The notes beneath the pieces are model-generated. The model searched no databases and was not told where the DNA came from. It was given only the letters and a program-made list of their open reading frames with translations. A stretch of 53,816 nt of DNA from Gnetum montanum (taxonomy: Eukaryota; Streptophyta; Gnetopsida; Gnetales; Gnetaceae). How positions within the stretch are numbered: the stretch's first letter is position 1; each line of letters opens with the position of its first letter. Position numbers and translations under genes: made by a program. The DNA lies in the NCBI GenBank assembly GCA_015680685.1, contig MNCI01003314.1, positions 2,526 to 56,341 on the forward strand. The letters run 5' to 3'. This document shows, one piece after another, positions 43,210-53,816 of the stretch.

Positions 43210-43520
43210 AATTCATCCATGTTGATGTTCCAATGTTTGATGTAGTCATCACTTTCCACAGACATGGCAGCTGCAGGAATACTTGATTAGCCTTGACATA
43301 CTAGGTTGCAAATAGTCATTGTTCCTCTTCATAGGCTTTGGCCCTAACCTCTCCAACTTTTTCTTGGCCAAATTGTGTAGTGACAAGAGTTCCCTGATGG
43401 ATGTTGAATGATTGTGCCTCTTACTCTGCATGTTTTGCTTAAGATCCTTGGCCTCTGCCTCCTCTTGGACATTTAGTTGCACCTTGAGAAGGTCCTCCTT
43501 ACTATTCTCTTTTAGGGGCC
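43210..43520 (-). pseudogene. Unknown reading frame private to element C
   Basis: Read leftwards from 43520 the frame gives KENSKEDLLKVQLNVQEEAE, then KDLKQNMQSKRH, LLSLHNLAKKKLERLGPK and NNDYLQPSMSRLIK. After a frameshift near 43262 it continues with MNYDPLTEEEKI (to about 43195). The first part is rich in Lys, Glu and Leu and looks helical, possibly coiled coil. It lies between gag and the 3' LTR, where elements B and D have unrelated sequence. I do not recognise the family. It may be a captured host fragment or a remnant of a third retroelement gene. Confidence 0.35.
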
Positions 43521-44959
43521 ATCTATAATCACATAAGGACCAATTGTCACTAAGGTTGTTTAAAGAAATTTTGTTATATTATACCTCACTCATTGCCTTT
43601 AATAAATGTTTAATTCGTTGCATAATGTGATTCTAGAGTTAGAAATTTTTCAAGGAAGTTGCCCTAAAAGTTTAATGTCGAACCTAATCTATTTAGGTGA
43701 TATATAAAAGGGCATGCAATGGTTATGAGAAACATTTGATAAAATGATGACAAAGGAAAGAATAGATTTGATAAGGGAGTGCTTGGAGGGTATAAAATGA
43801 TGTGGTGATGTGCAACAAGTACAAATTACAAAAGTTACACAAGTGGGTCCTCCCCAAAGTAGGTTCCAACCTTTCATGCCCTTGCGTAACCACATCTTAA
43901 AATGTCTGTAGGCATTAAAAGGGTTAAATGTAATCTGCACTATTGAAAAAAAGCACACACATGTTAAATACCACTGCCATGAGGTATGAATTCTATGCCA
44001 CATAAGACACATGTTAGAAGTACTTGGACCATGCGATGAGATGAATTACAAAAGGAATTGTAGAGATCAGGATGTGAGGTAACTTACCCTAGAAACAATG
44101 AATCCTAAGTGTTGTATGTGATTAAAGTACCATTATCCTTTCACTCCAAGATCAAAACCAAGTCCATACCTCTAATAAGTGACATTGCATTATTTCATTT
44201 CAATGATAGAAAACCATAAGAGCATCATGATAGCAAGGTGTAAGATCAATTGGCATTTTGTACAAGGGAGGAGTGATTCAAATTTTTTTGCAGCACATTT
44301 TTCTTGGTCTTTCCCCTTGCTTTTCTTTTTCTTTCTCTTCTTTTTCTTGTCTTTTTTCTTCTTCTAGCCACCTTTTGCACTTTGTCTTTCCCAAAAGTGA
44401 TCCGGAAAAGCTGCCACCCTTTAGGCATGGGTGCATATCTTTCCAGTGGGACCCCCTAGAACAACACTGAGTTCCTTTATTAAGTGCCTTTATCACAACT
44501 CTTACTCCCATTTTTCATTAGATTTATAAGGATCTGAGTACAACCAATCTACATGATAGCACCTATAGATGTTACCAAAAAGAATCCACAAGTCCCCTTG
44601 ATGTCACACCCTTTCTATTCCCTCTTAGTTCATCACTCATTGTTCTAGGAATAATGAGTACAAAGTTACTTTAAGTTTTAATGATAACAAGAATATCACT
44701 GTATCTAGAGTAGACCCTCTTATTAATAGAATGGATGGGTAGATGTTGTGGGCTCACTATCCAAATAATTAGTCACTTGTGAATCAATAGCATAAAACAA
44801 AACCTCAATAAATAGGGCACATGAGTAATTTATTCAAAGATGAGATTACCATCAAAAAGATAAAACAAAAAATTGAAAGATGAAAAATTAGAAAATGAAA
44901 AATCAGAAAATAAAAAATTGTAAAACCAAAGAAAAAATAAAACATTTACTAATTCTGCT
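43521..44959 (-). other. 3' region of element C
   Basis: Parts match the 3' regions of B and D, for example GTGGGTCCTCCCCAAAG near 43845 (B 33355, D 49965), and the stretch around 44590-44640. A pyrimidine-rich tract on the plus strand (44297-44380) produces a meaningless Lys/Glu-rich frame on the minus strand. An A-rich tract (44850-44940) precedes gag, as in B and D before their PPT-like motif. Confidence 0.5.
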
Positions 44960-46000
44960 TGTTAGAATGGAGGATGTCCCCCATGACTAAACCTTTGATC
45001 ATGGTGAGAATTAATAAATGGAAAGTTTGGATCCATGCATGTTGGAAACAGTGGGGCCTGGTCATATCCAAACCATTGGGTGTCTTTTGGTGTGGTGGCA
45101 GGAATGTACCCAAATTGGGGTTCACACACTTGATTAAAGTAAGCATAGTGGGGTAGATTATGAGATGTGGTCATGTGATAAGAAGTTGATCCACTATGAC
45201 ACCTATGACCATAAGATGATATGCAAGGATCGATATGTCTCCACATGTTGTTATATTCATTGGGATGCATGGTTGTTGGAGTGTTGATTGGTGGCCTAGA
45301 TAAGGTAACTGAAGGTGTTGAGTTCAAAGAGGAAGGTGCATCACAGTGTTGGGCTTGTGCTGAGTTGGAGGATGTAGTGCTTTCAAAATCATATTCTCTC
45401 TTTCTACAGCCATGCCTAAAGAAAGGATGCTTCTGACGTTATGGAGGATTCCCACTGTTGTTGATAGTAGAAACACAAGTAATGTTTGTGGGTTGGTGTT
45501 GTGGTGCAAAACCTTCTGGTACAACTGGTGGTGATGTAGAAGGAGGTGAAGAATGAAAATATTGAGGGCAAGAATAAGTGTAAGGAACATGAGGTGGTGA
45601 TCCCATAGGAGAGGACATGGGTTGATGATACTTGGAAGAGTGATAATAATGAGGTGAAGTAGAGGATGTTGATCTAGTTGGAGAAACAAGGTGTTGAACA
45701 TAATAAGCACTTGGTTTCAGGTGATACAAAGGATGTGGCTAGTTTGGCAATGGCGTCCCCCATGATTGGGGGTTCTACCACTATAGTTGAGCACAGTACT
45801 GAGGCTAGTAAGAATTTTCCCATGGATAGTACAATGAGTTGTGGAATTTCCCATAAAGTTGTGGGATAGGGATGCGTCAAACCATGTACTTCTGTACAAA
45901 ATCTAGATGTAACCTTCTTCCCCAATGCTCATGTAGAGGTGACAAGATTGGGCATTGGCCTCTTGGGTGATTGTACAAGCAAACATCACATTGATACTTA
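44960..46000 (-). pseudogene. Gag C-terminal part of element C (zinc knuckle and Pro/His-rich tail)
   Basis: A zinc knuckle at 45952-45990 reads CDVCLYNHPRGQC (CX2CX3HX4C), as in element A. It is followed in another frame by a long Pro/Ser/His/Tyr-rich tail, including SAYYVQHLVSPTRSTSSTSP near 45710 and PTTMHPNEYNNMWRHIDP near 45270. The tail ends FSHGGHPPF just past the PPT-like motif at 44978-44989. No protease follows. The last residues are encoded by the motif itself, which marks the deletion junction. Confidence 0.7.
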
Positions 46001-46340
46001 TGTTTTGTGGTTGAGCCCCTATCCTCATTCTCTTCAGCCCTTCTTCGTAATTATTGAATGGTGTTTTTTCCTGTTTCTAGGTTTGGTATCCTCTATTTAT
46101 TTTGGTCTTCAAGGTTATCTTGCATGGGTCTCTAGCTAATAATGTTTGCATATTCTTTGTATTTTTCATGTACCCACTCTATCATCTTGTTAACCTTTGC
46201 CTCGATTTCATCTAGTGATTTTAGTATTGGCAAAGGTAGAAATGGTTTGACCTCCTTGAGGTGAGTTGATTTCTCCTCTTTATGATTATGGACCTTTTTT
46301 ACTTTAAGAGTTTGGTCCTATTGATATTTTTCAACATTCT

Positions 46341-47402
46341 TCATTTGGCTATTTCTCCTTCTTTTGCTACCTGCTTAATAAGATCTTGGACTTGATGGGT
46401 TTGTAGTTCATATAGTTGAATTGGGGCATACATCTCTAGGGTCTCCCTTGTTTCATTATGGAGCCCATCCATGATGTGATACATTAGCCTTTCCTCAGAG
46501 AACCCATGACCTGGGAATTTATTTAAAAAAGAGTAATATCTTTCTAAGGCCATGTCCAAGGGTTCATGTTGCCCTTGTTTCCACTCTTGGATTTGTCTCC
46601 TCAAGGTTGACACTCTTGCATAGGTTTGATATCTTTCATTGAAGAGGTTTATCATTGTCAGCCAATGGTAAATTGATTTCAGCTTTAAAGACCTATACCA
46701 TACTTTTACTTGGCCAATGAGTATCATAGGAAAGAGCTTAAGTCTTTGCCATCCATTATCAATATTATCCCATGCACAGGCATCATAGAAGGCTTGTAAA
46801 TGACATTGTGGGTCTAAATCATAGCCTCTTGAAAACTTGGGAAAGTTTTTAAAATCAAGCCTGGGTAGAAAAATTTCCTTACGATGCCTATAAGATACCT
46901 GAAAAACCTCTATTATATGCATTAGGCTCTTAGTGGCCAGCATGGGTTCATCATCACTAAGTAGGTTGTGAGTTTGTGACTTGGGATGATGTTGTCTTTG
47001 TTCATGTTGGTGTTCCTGATTTTTCCCATGGGTTCAATTTTTATTTCTATGTTGATCCCTTGAGAAATAGTCATCCATGTCACAACCTGATGTTGAAAGA
47101 TCAAAGAAAGAGAGGAAACTAAAAAACTCATCATGTCTTTGGTAAGTCTCCCAATCATCCCTTGATGTACTTTTGCTACCCATTGAGAAGGTCCAAGGCC
47201 TTACGAGCCTCCTCGTTTTAGGGGATGTCCCATCTTCACTAGGGGTGTCTAAGTTGGATGAAAAAAGTCCTTGAGTATTGTTGGGGTGTCTATGGACATA
47301 TGAAACTCCTGCATAAGGTTGAGTGCTTCAAACTTCTTCGTTGGTTCTCCAATGAATTTCCTTGCTAGATGTTGTGTTATCCCTGTCTTGTGAAAGAGAC
47401 AT
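46341..47402 (-). pseudogene. Gag N-terminal and core domain of element C
   Basis: One frame from ATG at 47402 (MSLSQDRDNTTSSKEIHW) with two or three early stops, then open for 200 residues from 46943 to 46341. The Retrotrans_gag core is clear: FPKFSRGYDLDPQCHLQAFY, GWQRLKLFPMILIGQVKVWY, and the repeat-rich RRQIQEWKQGQHEPLDMALE near 46600. It ends with QDLIKQVAKEGEIAK. This is the longest open retroelement frame in the window. It would form the particle that packages element RNA. Confidence 0.85.
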
Positions 47403-47517
47403 TGTTGTGAATTATGTGTGACTTAATTGAATTTAATTTTTTTATCTAAAATATATATCATTAATACCCTATTATAGCAATCTTGTATGATATAACTAAT
47501 CTAGATAACTAGCACCA

Positions 47518-47535
47518 TCCCTAACAACGGTTCCA
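47518..47535 (-). other. Primer binding site of element C (tRNA-Asp type)
   Basis: Minus strand reads TGGAACCGTTGTTAGGGA next to the 5' LTR, a mutated form of the tRNA-Asp complement. Confidence 0.75.
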
Positions 47536-47536
47536 A

Positions 47537-48404
47537 TGATGAGTGGCGAGGTACCCCTATGCTCAACCATATGAATACAAGTGTGTACACGCAATCCAGT
47601 CAAAATCTGTAGATAGACTAGTTGTGGCACCTAGACAGTTATACGTTGATTGTAGTTCGCTATCTTCCCACCTAGACTAGTATTTTCTTTGTCACATATG
47701 GTTTAGTCCAGAGTGAGGTGTATGATGTGAGTTCTAATACTAGGCTACTCCTAGAGATAATGAGAAATAATCTTGATTAAGCTAATAAACAATATGAAGT
47801 AAAATCTAAACTAGCCTAAGTGTGACAAGTATTTTTCATTAATCATTCGTATTCATCTTGGACTTCGTGTACTACTTCTAGGATAACCAAGTGCACATTA
47901 CTTGAGCACTACTAGATATGATATTGGGTTACCAAGTAGTTACACTTAAATGTTCATGAATATGATGTACTCATTCTGCATTAATAACAGGAAGTGTAAA
48001 TGATAACAAAGGAAATGTTAACTAGAAAGATAACAATAAATAATTAAAAATTAAAGTAAATAAGAGCTAAGTGAATGTTGCAATGATGGAGTAATCTCAA
48101 TCTTTATTGTTGATCATGTGCATGTCCAAGTACATCACACTTGAACAAAGGTTCCATACAATTACAAGCATCACACTACGGGCATGCACTTGGGAAAAGA
48201 AATTAAAAATTTACTAAAAACTGACAAAAAGACTCTCCCTAAATACTTACTAGAATTACTCCCCTTCCCATGTGCCTAAGTGCTATATTTATAGGCCAAC
48301 ATAGGAATCACGATGTTGTGTATACGATATCATATCCAGGCTGAGATATCAAGTGCCTAATATCACATACCCAATATTGGGGCCTAGCAAACCGTGATTC
48401 ATCA
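47537..48404 (-). repeat. 5' LTR of element C (868 bp)
   Basis: TGATGAG start, TTCATCA end. AATAAA on the minus strand at 48108-48103, TATA-type word near 48293, and GATATC-like boxes between 48315 and 48380. It matches the 3' copy over its length, with mostly transitions. Confidence 0.9.
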
Positions 48405-48641
48405 ACCTTTTACTTTTAATATATTATAAGGTTTATTTTACCTTTTGTTCTTTTAGTTCCATAAATTTTGATGCTTTTGCCATGTGGTGCTACTTTTATA
48501 TTTTTTTTATATATTTTACTACTTTTTAAAATTTTTAGTAATTTGGATTATCTTTTAATTTACCATATGCATACTAGTCCCTTGTGTTGGAGTTTTGAGT
48601 TAGTAGGTATTAGCCATTGGATGGGGTCATTGGTACTTAGG
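48405..48641. other. Short unassigned stretch between elements C and D
   Basis: 237 bp of T-rich sequence. By position it is the continuation of the DNA left of 42039, into which C inserted. Nothing is recognised. Confidence 0.5.
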
Positions 48642-49218
48642 TGATGAGTGGCGAGGTATCCCTACACTCAACCATACGAATATGAGTGTCTCACGCGTGA
48701 TCCGGTCGAACTCCAAGGACTAAGTGCTTACGTGCCCTAATGGAACACTTAAGGTTAATCAATCACTATCTTCCCAAACTTACTTGTATTGTCATAGTTG
48801 TATGGTTAAGTAAGTTTGAGGTATATGATTTTTATATCTTTTATCTTTTAATGCCTTATGCTAATAGGGAAAGGTGAAGAGAACTAAGTAACTAACTTTC
48901 ATTAACTATTTACTAACTAAGTTCTAATTGTCCTAGCACTAGTATCCATTCCCACTTGTCACACACACCCTGAACTNTTTCTTCTTTATTTCCATAAACA
49001 AATGTGTGCTTAGGTACAATTTGCTCGAATAAAGATCAGTTCACTTTAAGACTCCTACTACAGGCACATGGAAATCATTCTAACTCTAGAATGGTAAAAA
49101 TGCTATAGTTTGGCTAAGGGTCTAGATCTAGATGAGTGAACAATGGAAAGCCATCTCTTATTTATAGATGTTTTGGCACGCGATATCGCAGGGGTGGATG
49201 TGATATCATAGCTCATCA
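48642..49218 (-). repeat. 3' LTR of element D (shortened at a single N)
   Basis: Begins TGATGAGTGGCGAGG and ends CTCATCA. At 48977 a single N joins text that in element B's LTR is separated by several hundred bases, so the middle is missing from the assembly. TATA box near 49168-49157 and two GATATC boxes at 49182 and 49202. Confidence 0.85.
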
Positions 49219-49232
49219 TACCCCCATGAATG
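49219..49232 (-). other. Polypurine tract of element D
   Basis: Minus strand reads CATTCATGGGGGTA directly before TGATGAG of the LTR. Same motif at 49775-49786 and 51100-51111. Confidence 0.75.
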
Positions 49233-51150
49233 AATGAAAACTCATCCTCGAGTTCCTTACAAAATATTAGGAAGGTATGAGATTATTGACTTGAATGACA
49301 CTAATAGTGAATGGGGTGACATGTGAACAGATCAGCATTACAATACATGACAAAATTAGTGTTGATGACAACAAGAGTGAACACCATACACACTTGACAT
49401 CTAGCCTTATTTAGCAGCTAAGAGAGAAGAGAGAGAGAAAGGAAGAATTTGGTTGCTGCTGATGCCAAGATTGAGCTTTTTGTTGTTCATCCATAAGTGT
49501 GCCATCAGTCTTGTTCCTTGCATAATTTCTCTAGCACCAATCCATTCCAAGTGTCTCCTCCAAATCCAATCCATTGGTGTATGATTGTCATCTGCACACA
49601 CAACACAGTCGTATATTAGCAAGGGTAAATGAATCACAATGTAGTTGATACCTTGCCCCAGTGTAAGGTCTATTGGATGAGTTGTGATATGGCTAATGTG
49701 GATCTAGAGATATAATAATGGTGACTACCCGAGGTGTAGGGGTTAAGAGGAAATCAAAAAAATTGGAGCCAGGACCCCCATGACTGAGAGCGAACCTCTC
49801 GTAAAGAGAGAATGGAAAAAGATAAGGAATAAGAAAGATGGGGAAAAAGAAATGACAACAACATTGATAAAATGGATGTCAAAGATGGAGATGAACAAAA
49901 TAAATGGTAATTGAAAAAATTTTTAAGGGAAAGAAATTAACGGATGCACCAAATAGGAATGTCAGTGGGTCCTCCCCAAAGCAGGCTCATGCCCTTAATG
50001 CCCTAACAATCCCACATTCAAAGAGTCTGTAGGCTCTAGAAATATCATTTGGAAGCAAGAGTTAAAGTCTTAACCACAAGAATTTACCAAAAGAAAATAA
50101 TGCATCAACTAAAATATGGACTATTGATACAACTAGTAATGAGGTGCAAAATGGGGAAAGAAGGATGGAAGAAAAGAATGGAATGGAGTCTCAAGAACAT
50201 GGTGGTGTATAGCCCCTTGTGTGTTAATGGTTAATGTGGCTTAGTAGATCTCATTCCAAATCCAGCCTCAAACCAACCACAACCAGTGACTTTGCATTAA
50301 TACATTTGGCCAATCCATCCACTTGAAGTAGCAAGAATGCTTCCGCCAAAGAGTCACCACCATTCCGATGAAACAAAAAAGGAGAAAGTAGGAAGCGAGG
50401 AAGGGCCTTAGTTAGAGGGAAAATTTTTATTCAGTTCCATAACTAGTTCTTATAGCCCAGATAATTATTTTGTCTAAGGGGTGTTCTTTGAATTCTCACT
50501 GTTTTTTTTTTTTTGTGAGAACCATACCATGCAAAGACTTATTATTTTTATTGGTTCAACTTCCCGATAATGGAGCAATCATTAGAATGGTAGGTAAAAC
50601 TCAAGAAGAAAACATCCAAGCACCCAAGAGGATGGCTAGCACACATGCATCAAGTTCCCTTGAAGTCACATCCTTTTCAGCCCTTGAGTATTTCCTTAGT
50701 TTGAGAAATGCCTAGTCATTGATTCGTTGATAGTTCTTATTATTTAAGGAAGGGGATTGTATAGTTCCAAGCCAATAGAGACCATATAAATTCATGGATG
50801 TATAGATGACATGGACTCATTGCCTATTATATCAAAAGAACCATACCTTAATATCAACACCATCACTCCAAGGTAAAATCAAAACATTAGCAATCAATGG
50901 AATACAGTTCATACCACCATTAGGAGCACTTATTAGGTGAAAAACTGAAAAAATAAGTAAACACACTAATAAATGAAAAAGTATGAACGATGTTGTAAAA
51001 AAAATGAGAAAAGTTAAAGAAATTTGTAAAAAAAAATGTGTAAAACAAAAACTTAAAAAGAAACTAAGGGCCTTGATTGATCAACATAGGTGGCCATCTC
51101 CCCCATGACTAAGTTGAAAGGAGGAGATCCAAAATAATGAGTGAGGTTAT
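49233..51150 (-). other. 3' region of element D
   Basis: About 1.9 kb, alignable with B (32612-34575). A frame at 49637-49407 contains LPLLIYDCVVCADD, then DWIWRRHLEW, matching B near 33000-32770 across a frameshift. No signal peptide or membrane segment is evident, and the apparent start is not an ATG. An A-rich tract (plus strand, 50990-51060) precedes the motif at 51100-51111. Confidence 0.6.
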
Positions 51151-51249
51151 CCTCTCTCAGAGGTATTATGTGCATTGGCTATTTTAAGTTCATGGAAGGG
51201 TTTTTTTTATTGCACATTCACCAATAATCTCTTATTAGGGCTTTCAGGT

Positions 51250-52200
51250 TTGTATATGGTCATGGACCCTGAGGGAAAGGTTGTATGAATAATATAAGGC
51301 CCTTCCCACAATGTTTGAAATTTTTTGCATTGTGGCACATGTGTGGGATTCTAGTAGAGGACCTTATCTCCTGGTTGATACTTAACCTTTTGAATTTTTA
51401 AGTCATGACATTGTTTGTTATGTGCCTTGTGCAACTCATTTGATGACAGGGCAACCAAACAGTTTTTGTCCAGCACATTTAGAGGTGCCAATCTTTGTTT
51501 TTGTGCTAGATCAAGGTTAAGGTGAAGGTCACATGCCATGGATAGTGTATGGAGCTTAGTTTGAATTGGAAGCCTTGGAAGTTTTCTGTATACTAACTTG
51601 CAGGGAGAATAGCCTATAGAAAGTTTCCAAGGGAAGCGATATGCCTAGAGGGAATCATTCAATTTAGTGCTCCAATCTCATCTATATTTGCTAATTGTTC
51701 ATGTTAATATTCTAGTAATCTCCCTATTCATGACCTTGACTTGGCCATTAGCTTGGGGGTGATAAGGTGTAGTCAATTTATGTTCAAAACCTAAGCATTG
51801 CATCAATTTCTGAAAGGTTGCACCTATGAAGTGTCTTCCATTATCCGAGATAAGTGCACGTGGCACACCAAACCTATTTATGACTTGTTATTGCACAAAT
51901 CATATAGCTATAGATGATGTGCAGTCTGTAACAATAGCTACTTCAGCCCATTTCGTTAGATAGTCAACGACAATGATGATGTAAGCTTTTCCATTGGACA
52001 TTGGTGTAATGGGCCCCATAAAGTCTATTCCCCAAATGTCAAAGGGTTCTAAAGGTTGAATCCATTATTGTGAACCCTCCATTCTAGCAGTCATTCCCCC
52101 ATCACATTGACAGTGCTCACAGGATTGGACAAATTGATGGGCATCCCAAAATAATGTTGGCTAGTAATATCTTGCAAGCAAGATTTTAATAGCCATTTGT
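51250..52200 (-). pseudogene. Integrase of element D
   Basis: Read leftwards, a zinc-finger end (WDAHQFVQSCEHCQ near 52125) is followed by the core [18 protein letters not shown] near 52030. The first catalytic Asp is present. [11 protein letters not shown] follows, then ALISDNGRHFIGATF near 51850 with the second Asp kept. The third region reads YHPQANGQVKVMNREI (near 51740), where relatives have QVEV, so the catalytic Glu is Lys. The C-terminal part (HLNLDLAQKQRL, YQPGDKVLY) runs to about 51290. About 16 bp near the zinc finger are missing compared with A. Some stops are present. Confidence 0.85.
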
Positions 52201-52379
52201 CTCCCTGGATAGTGTCTCATGAGTGTCCTGGAGAACTCTTAGTTGGTCCACATCGGGCACACACCATTGAACCAAGCCATCAAGAAAAACTTTGTAAAGT
52301 TGTTCATTGATCTCCATGAAGTACTTGGCTCTATGAAGAAACTGTTGCTTCTTCTTGAAGTCCAATTCCTATGATGTTT

Positions 52380-53816
52380 TTTCAGGAAAGGAGATAGGTG
52401 AGAATGCTACTATACTAATTTTTTTCCATGGGTTGGCTATTCACTACATCGATAAAGAGGGCTTCATCAAGAAAATGATCGGATATGGCATATTCATCCT
52501 CCTTGTTGTCCCAGTGCGACTGAGATAAATGATCTACCACTACATTCTCAGTGCCTTTTTGATCGATCATCATTAGATCAAACTCCTATAAGATTACTAG
52601 CCATTGTATTATACAAGGGATAATCATTGGCTTGTTCATGAGGAACCTGATTACACTATGATCCATATGAATGTACACTTTGTAGCCTAACACATAGTGC
52701 CTAAACTTGTCCAGTGCAAACACTACAGTCATTAATTCATTTTCTATAGTTGTGTAGTTAAGTTGTGCACCGGTGATACTCCTACTTGCACAGTGGATGT
52801 AATAAGGACATTTTTGGTCATCTAACTATGTAAGTATAGCTCCTAAGGCATAACTAGATGCATCAGTCATTATATGGAACGATTTGGACTAGTCCGGGGC
52901 TTGTAGAATGGGAGTTTCCACAAGATTTTGTTTTAGAGTTTGGAATGCTCATTCACATTCCTTGGTCCATTTGAATGGTGCATCCTTCTTTGTTAGTTCT
53001 ACCAATGGTTTGGAAATATTGGATAAGTTCTTAATGAATCTCCTATAGTAGCCAGTGTGTCCAAGGAATGATCGAATGTCTTTGACAGTTTCTGGTTGTC
53101 GGGTGGTTCCTTGGATGATCCTAACTTTATCTGGGTCTACCTCTATTCCTGAATGTGAAATATTATGCCCAAGTACTACACCTTCTTGGACCATGAGATG
53201 GCTTTTCTGCCAATTAAGTCTTAAGTTAGTTTCTACACATCTTTTTAGCACTTGCTCTAATCAGTCCAAGGCTTGATTAATGCTTTTTCCATAAGTGGAT
53301 AAGTCATCCATAAAGACTTCTACTTCATTTTCTATCTACTATTAGAATATGATTAGAACTAGGCATTGAAACATGGCAGGAGCATTGCACAAGCCAAATG
53401 GCATTTGTTTATATGCACACATTTCCCAAGGACTGGTGAACATTGTCTTGGCTTGATCTTCTGGTGCTATCCGTATTTGGTTGTATCCACTATAACCATC
53501 CATAAAACTATAATAGCGATGCCTTGTTATGGTGTCTAAGACCTGGTCAACAAATGGCAATGGAAAGTGATCCTTGAATGTTGCCATGTTCAGCAACCTA
53601 AAATCTATACACATCCTCCATTTGCCTCCCTTTTTAGGCATGATCACTAGATGGCTAACCCATTCACTATCAACAATGAGATATATGAAACCATCCTTAA
53701 GAAGCTATTCTATCTCTCCTTTTACTATTTGTTTCAACTTTGGGTTCAATTGACTCTGTGGTTGTTTTCATGGTTTCATGGAGGGGTTCATGTAAATCCT
53801 ATGCTGGCATATCCTA
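52380..53816 (-). pseudogene. Reverse transcriptase and RNase H of element D (partial)
   Basis: RT reads PKKGGKWRMCIDFRLLN near 53630, DGYSGYNQIRIAPEDQAKT near 53490, PFGLCNAPAMF near 53390 and the catalytic FMDDL near 53310. The connection follows (LRLNWQKSHLMVQEGVVLGH near 53220, FLGHTGYYRRFI near 53040). RNase H ends with DHLSQSHWDNKEDEY near 52500. Two long open stretches (53647-53342 and 53251-52949) show recent decay only. The RT motifs deleted in element A are present here. The N-terminus lies beyond the window. Confidence 0.85.

Larger units (their letters stand above)
42040..48404 (-). mobile_element. Element C: Athila-like gag-only element
   Basis: Minus-strand element with both LTRs (42040-42908 and 47537-48404). 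The flanks ATCTT (42035-42039) and ACCTT (48405-48409) are a target duplication with one mismatch. The interior has a primer site, gag, a 3' region and a weak polypurine tract, but no protease, RT or integrase. It is shorter in coding content than B. The two LTRs differ at roughly 20 of the first 160 positions by hand count, so it is older than B. Confidence 0.85.
48642..53816 (-). mobile_element. Element D: Athila-like element, runs off the window
   Basis: Minus-strand element whose 3' LTR (48642-49218), polypurine tract, 3' region, integrase, RNase H and RT are in the window. Gag, protease and the 5' LTR would lie beyond 53816. Its pol is the best preserved of the family here. Its integrase catalytic Glu is Lys and stops are present. 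An internal N in the LTR marks missing sequence. Confidence 0.85.

Noticed and set aside
44246-44511. Lys/Glu-rich minus-strand frames in element C
   Set aside because: They come from a pyrimidine-rich tract on the plus strand (CTT/TTC runs) and have no family resemblance.

Overview
The window reads as repeat-rich nuclear DNA of a seed plant with a large genome. Gymnosperm-like is possible but not provable from this sequence. The basis is plant-type retroelements: Athila-like Ty3/gypsy copies with a tRNA-Asp-type primer binding site, a Ty3/gypsy chromovirus and a Ty1/copia element with tRNA-Met-type primer sites, a Tat-like gag-protease element and a LINE remnant. The DNA is AT-rich, and frames are broken mostly by transitions, as expected of old methylated insertions. 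No intact host gene is recognised, and almost every coding region is a decayed retroelement gene.

Layout from left to right: 1-2.8 kb is unassigned, with one LTR-like promoter stretch. 2.84-9.38 kb is element A (minus strand, Athila-like): gag, protease, RT, RNase H and integrase, with a 5' LTR at right and the 3' end missing. 9.4-23.5 kb is a minus-strand copia element (H), whose protease (9.4-9.8 kb) and gag (21.7-22.6 kb) are split by element E (9811-21640, plus strand). E has two ~1.34-kb LTRs, a decayed gag and protease, no pol, and a long non-coding part with a 182-bp tandem array between two 29-bp minisatellites. 23.5-24.73 kb is the gag and 5' LTR edge of another Athila-like element (G). 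24.73-31.53 kb is chromovirus F (plus strand), inserted in the edge of G. 31.65-38.84 kb is element B (Athila-like, minus): gag and protease only, pol deleted. 38.9-40.1 kb is a LINE remnant. 42.04-48.40 kb is element C (Athila-like, minus): gag only, plus a private 3' reading frame. 48.64 kb to the window end is element D (Athila-like, minus), with LTR, 3' region, integrase, RNase H and RT.

The Athila-like copies A, B, C and D form one family. They share LTR ends TGATGAG...CTCATCA, a tRNA-Asp-like primer site, a TATA box just inside U3, and a 3' region. B and C lost pol but kept the ends needed in cis, so they look like non-autonomous derivatives that relied on enzymes from A/D-type copies. 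Three patterns stand out. First, a 14-bp-periodic array of palindromic GCGATATCGC-like boxes lies between the LTR end and the TATA box in all family members. Second, a polypurine-tract-like motif (AGTCATGGGGG on the sense strand) recurs three to four times per element. Third, element E carries an internal array of satellite-sized 182-bp monomers.
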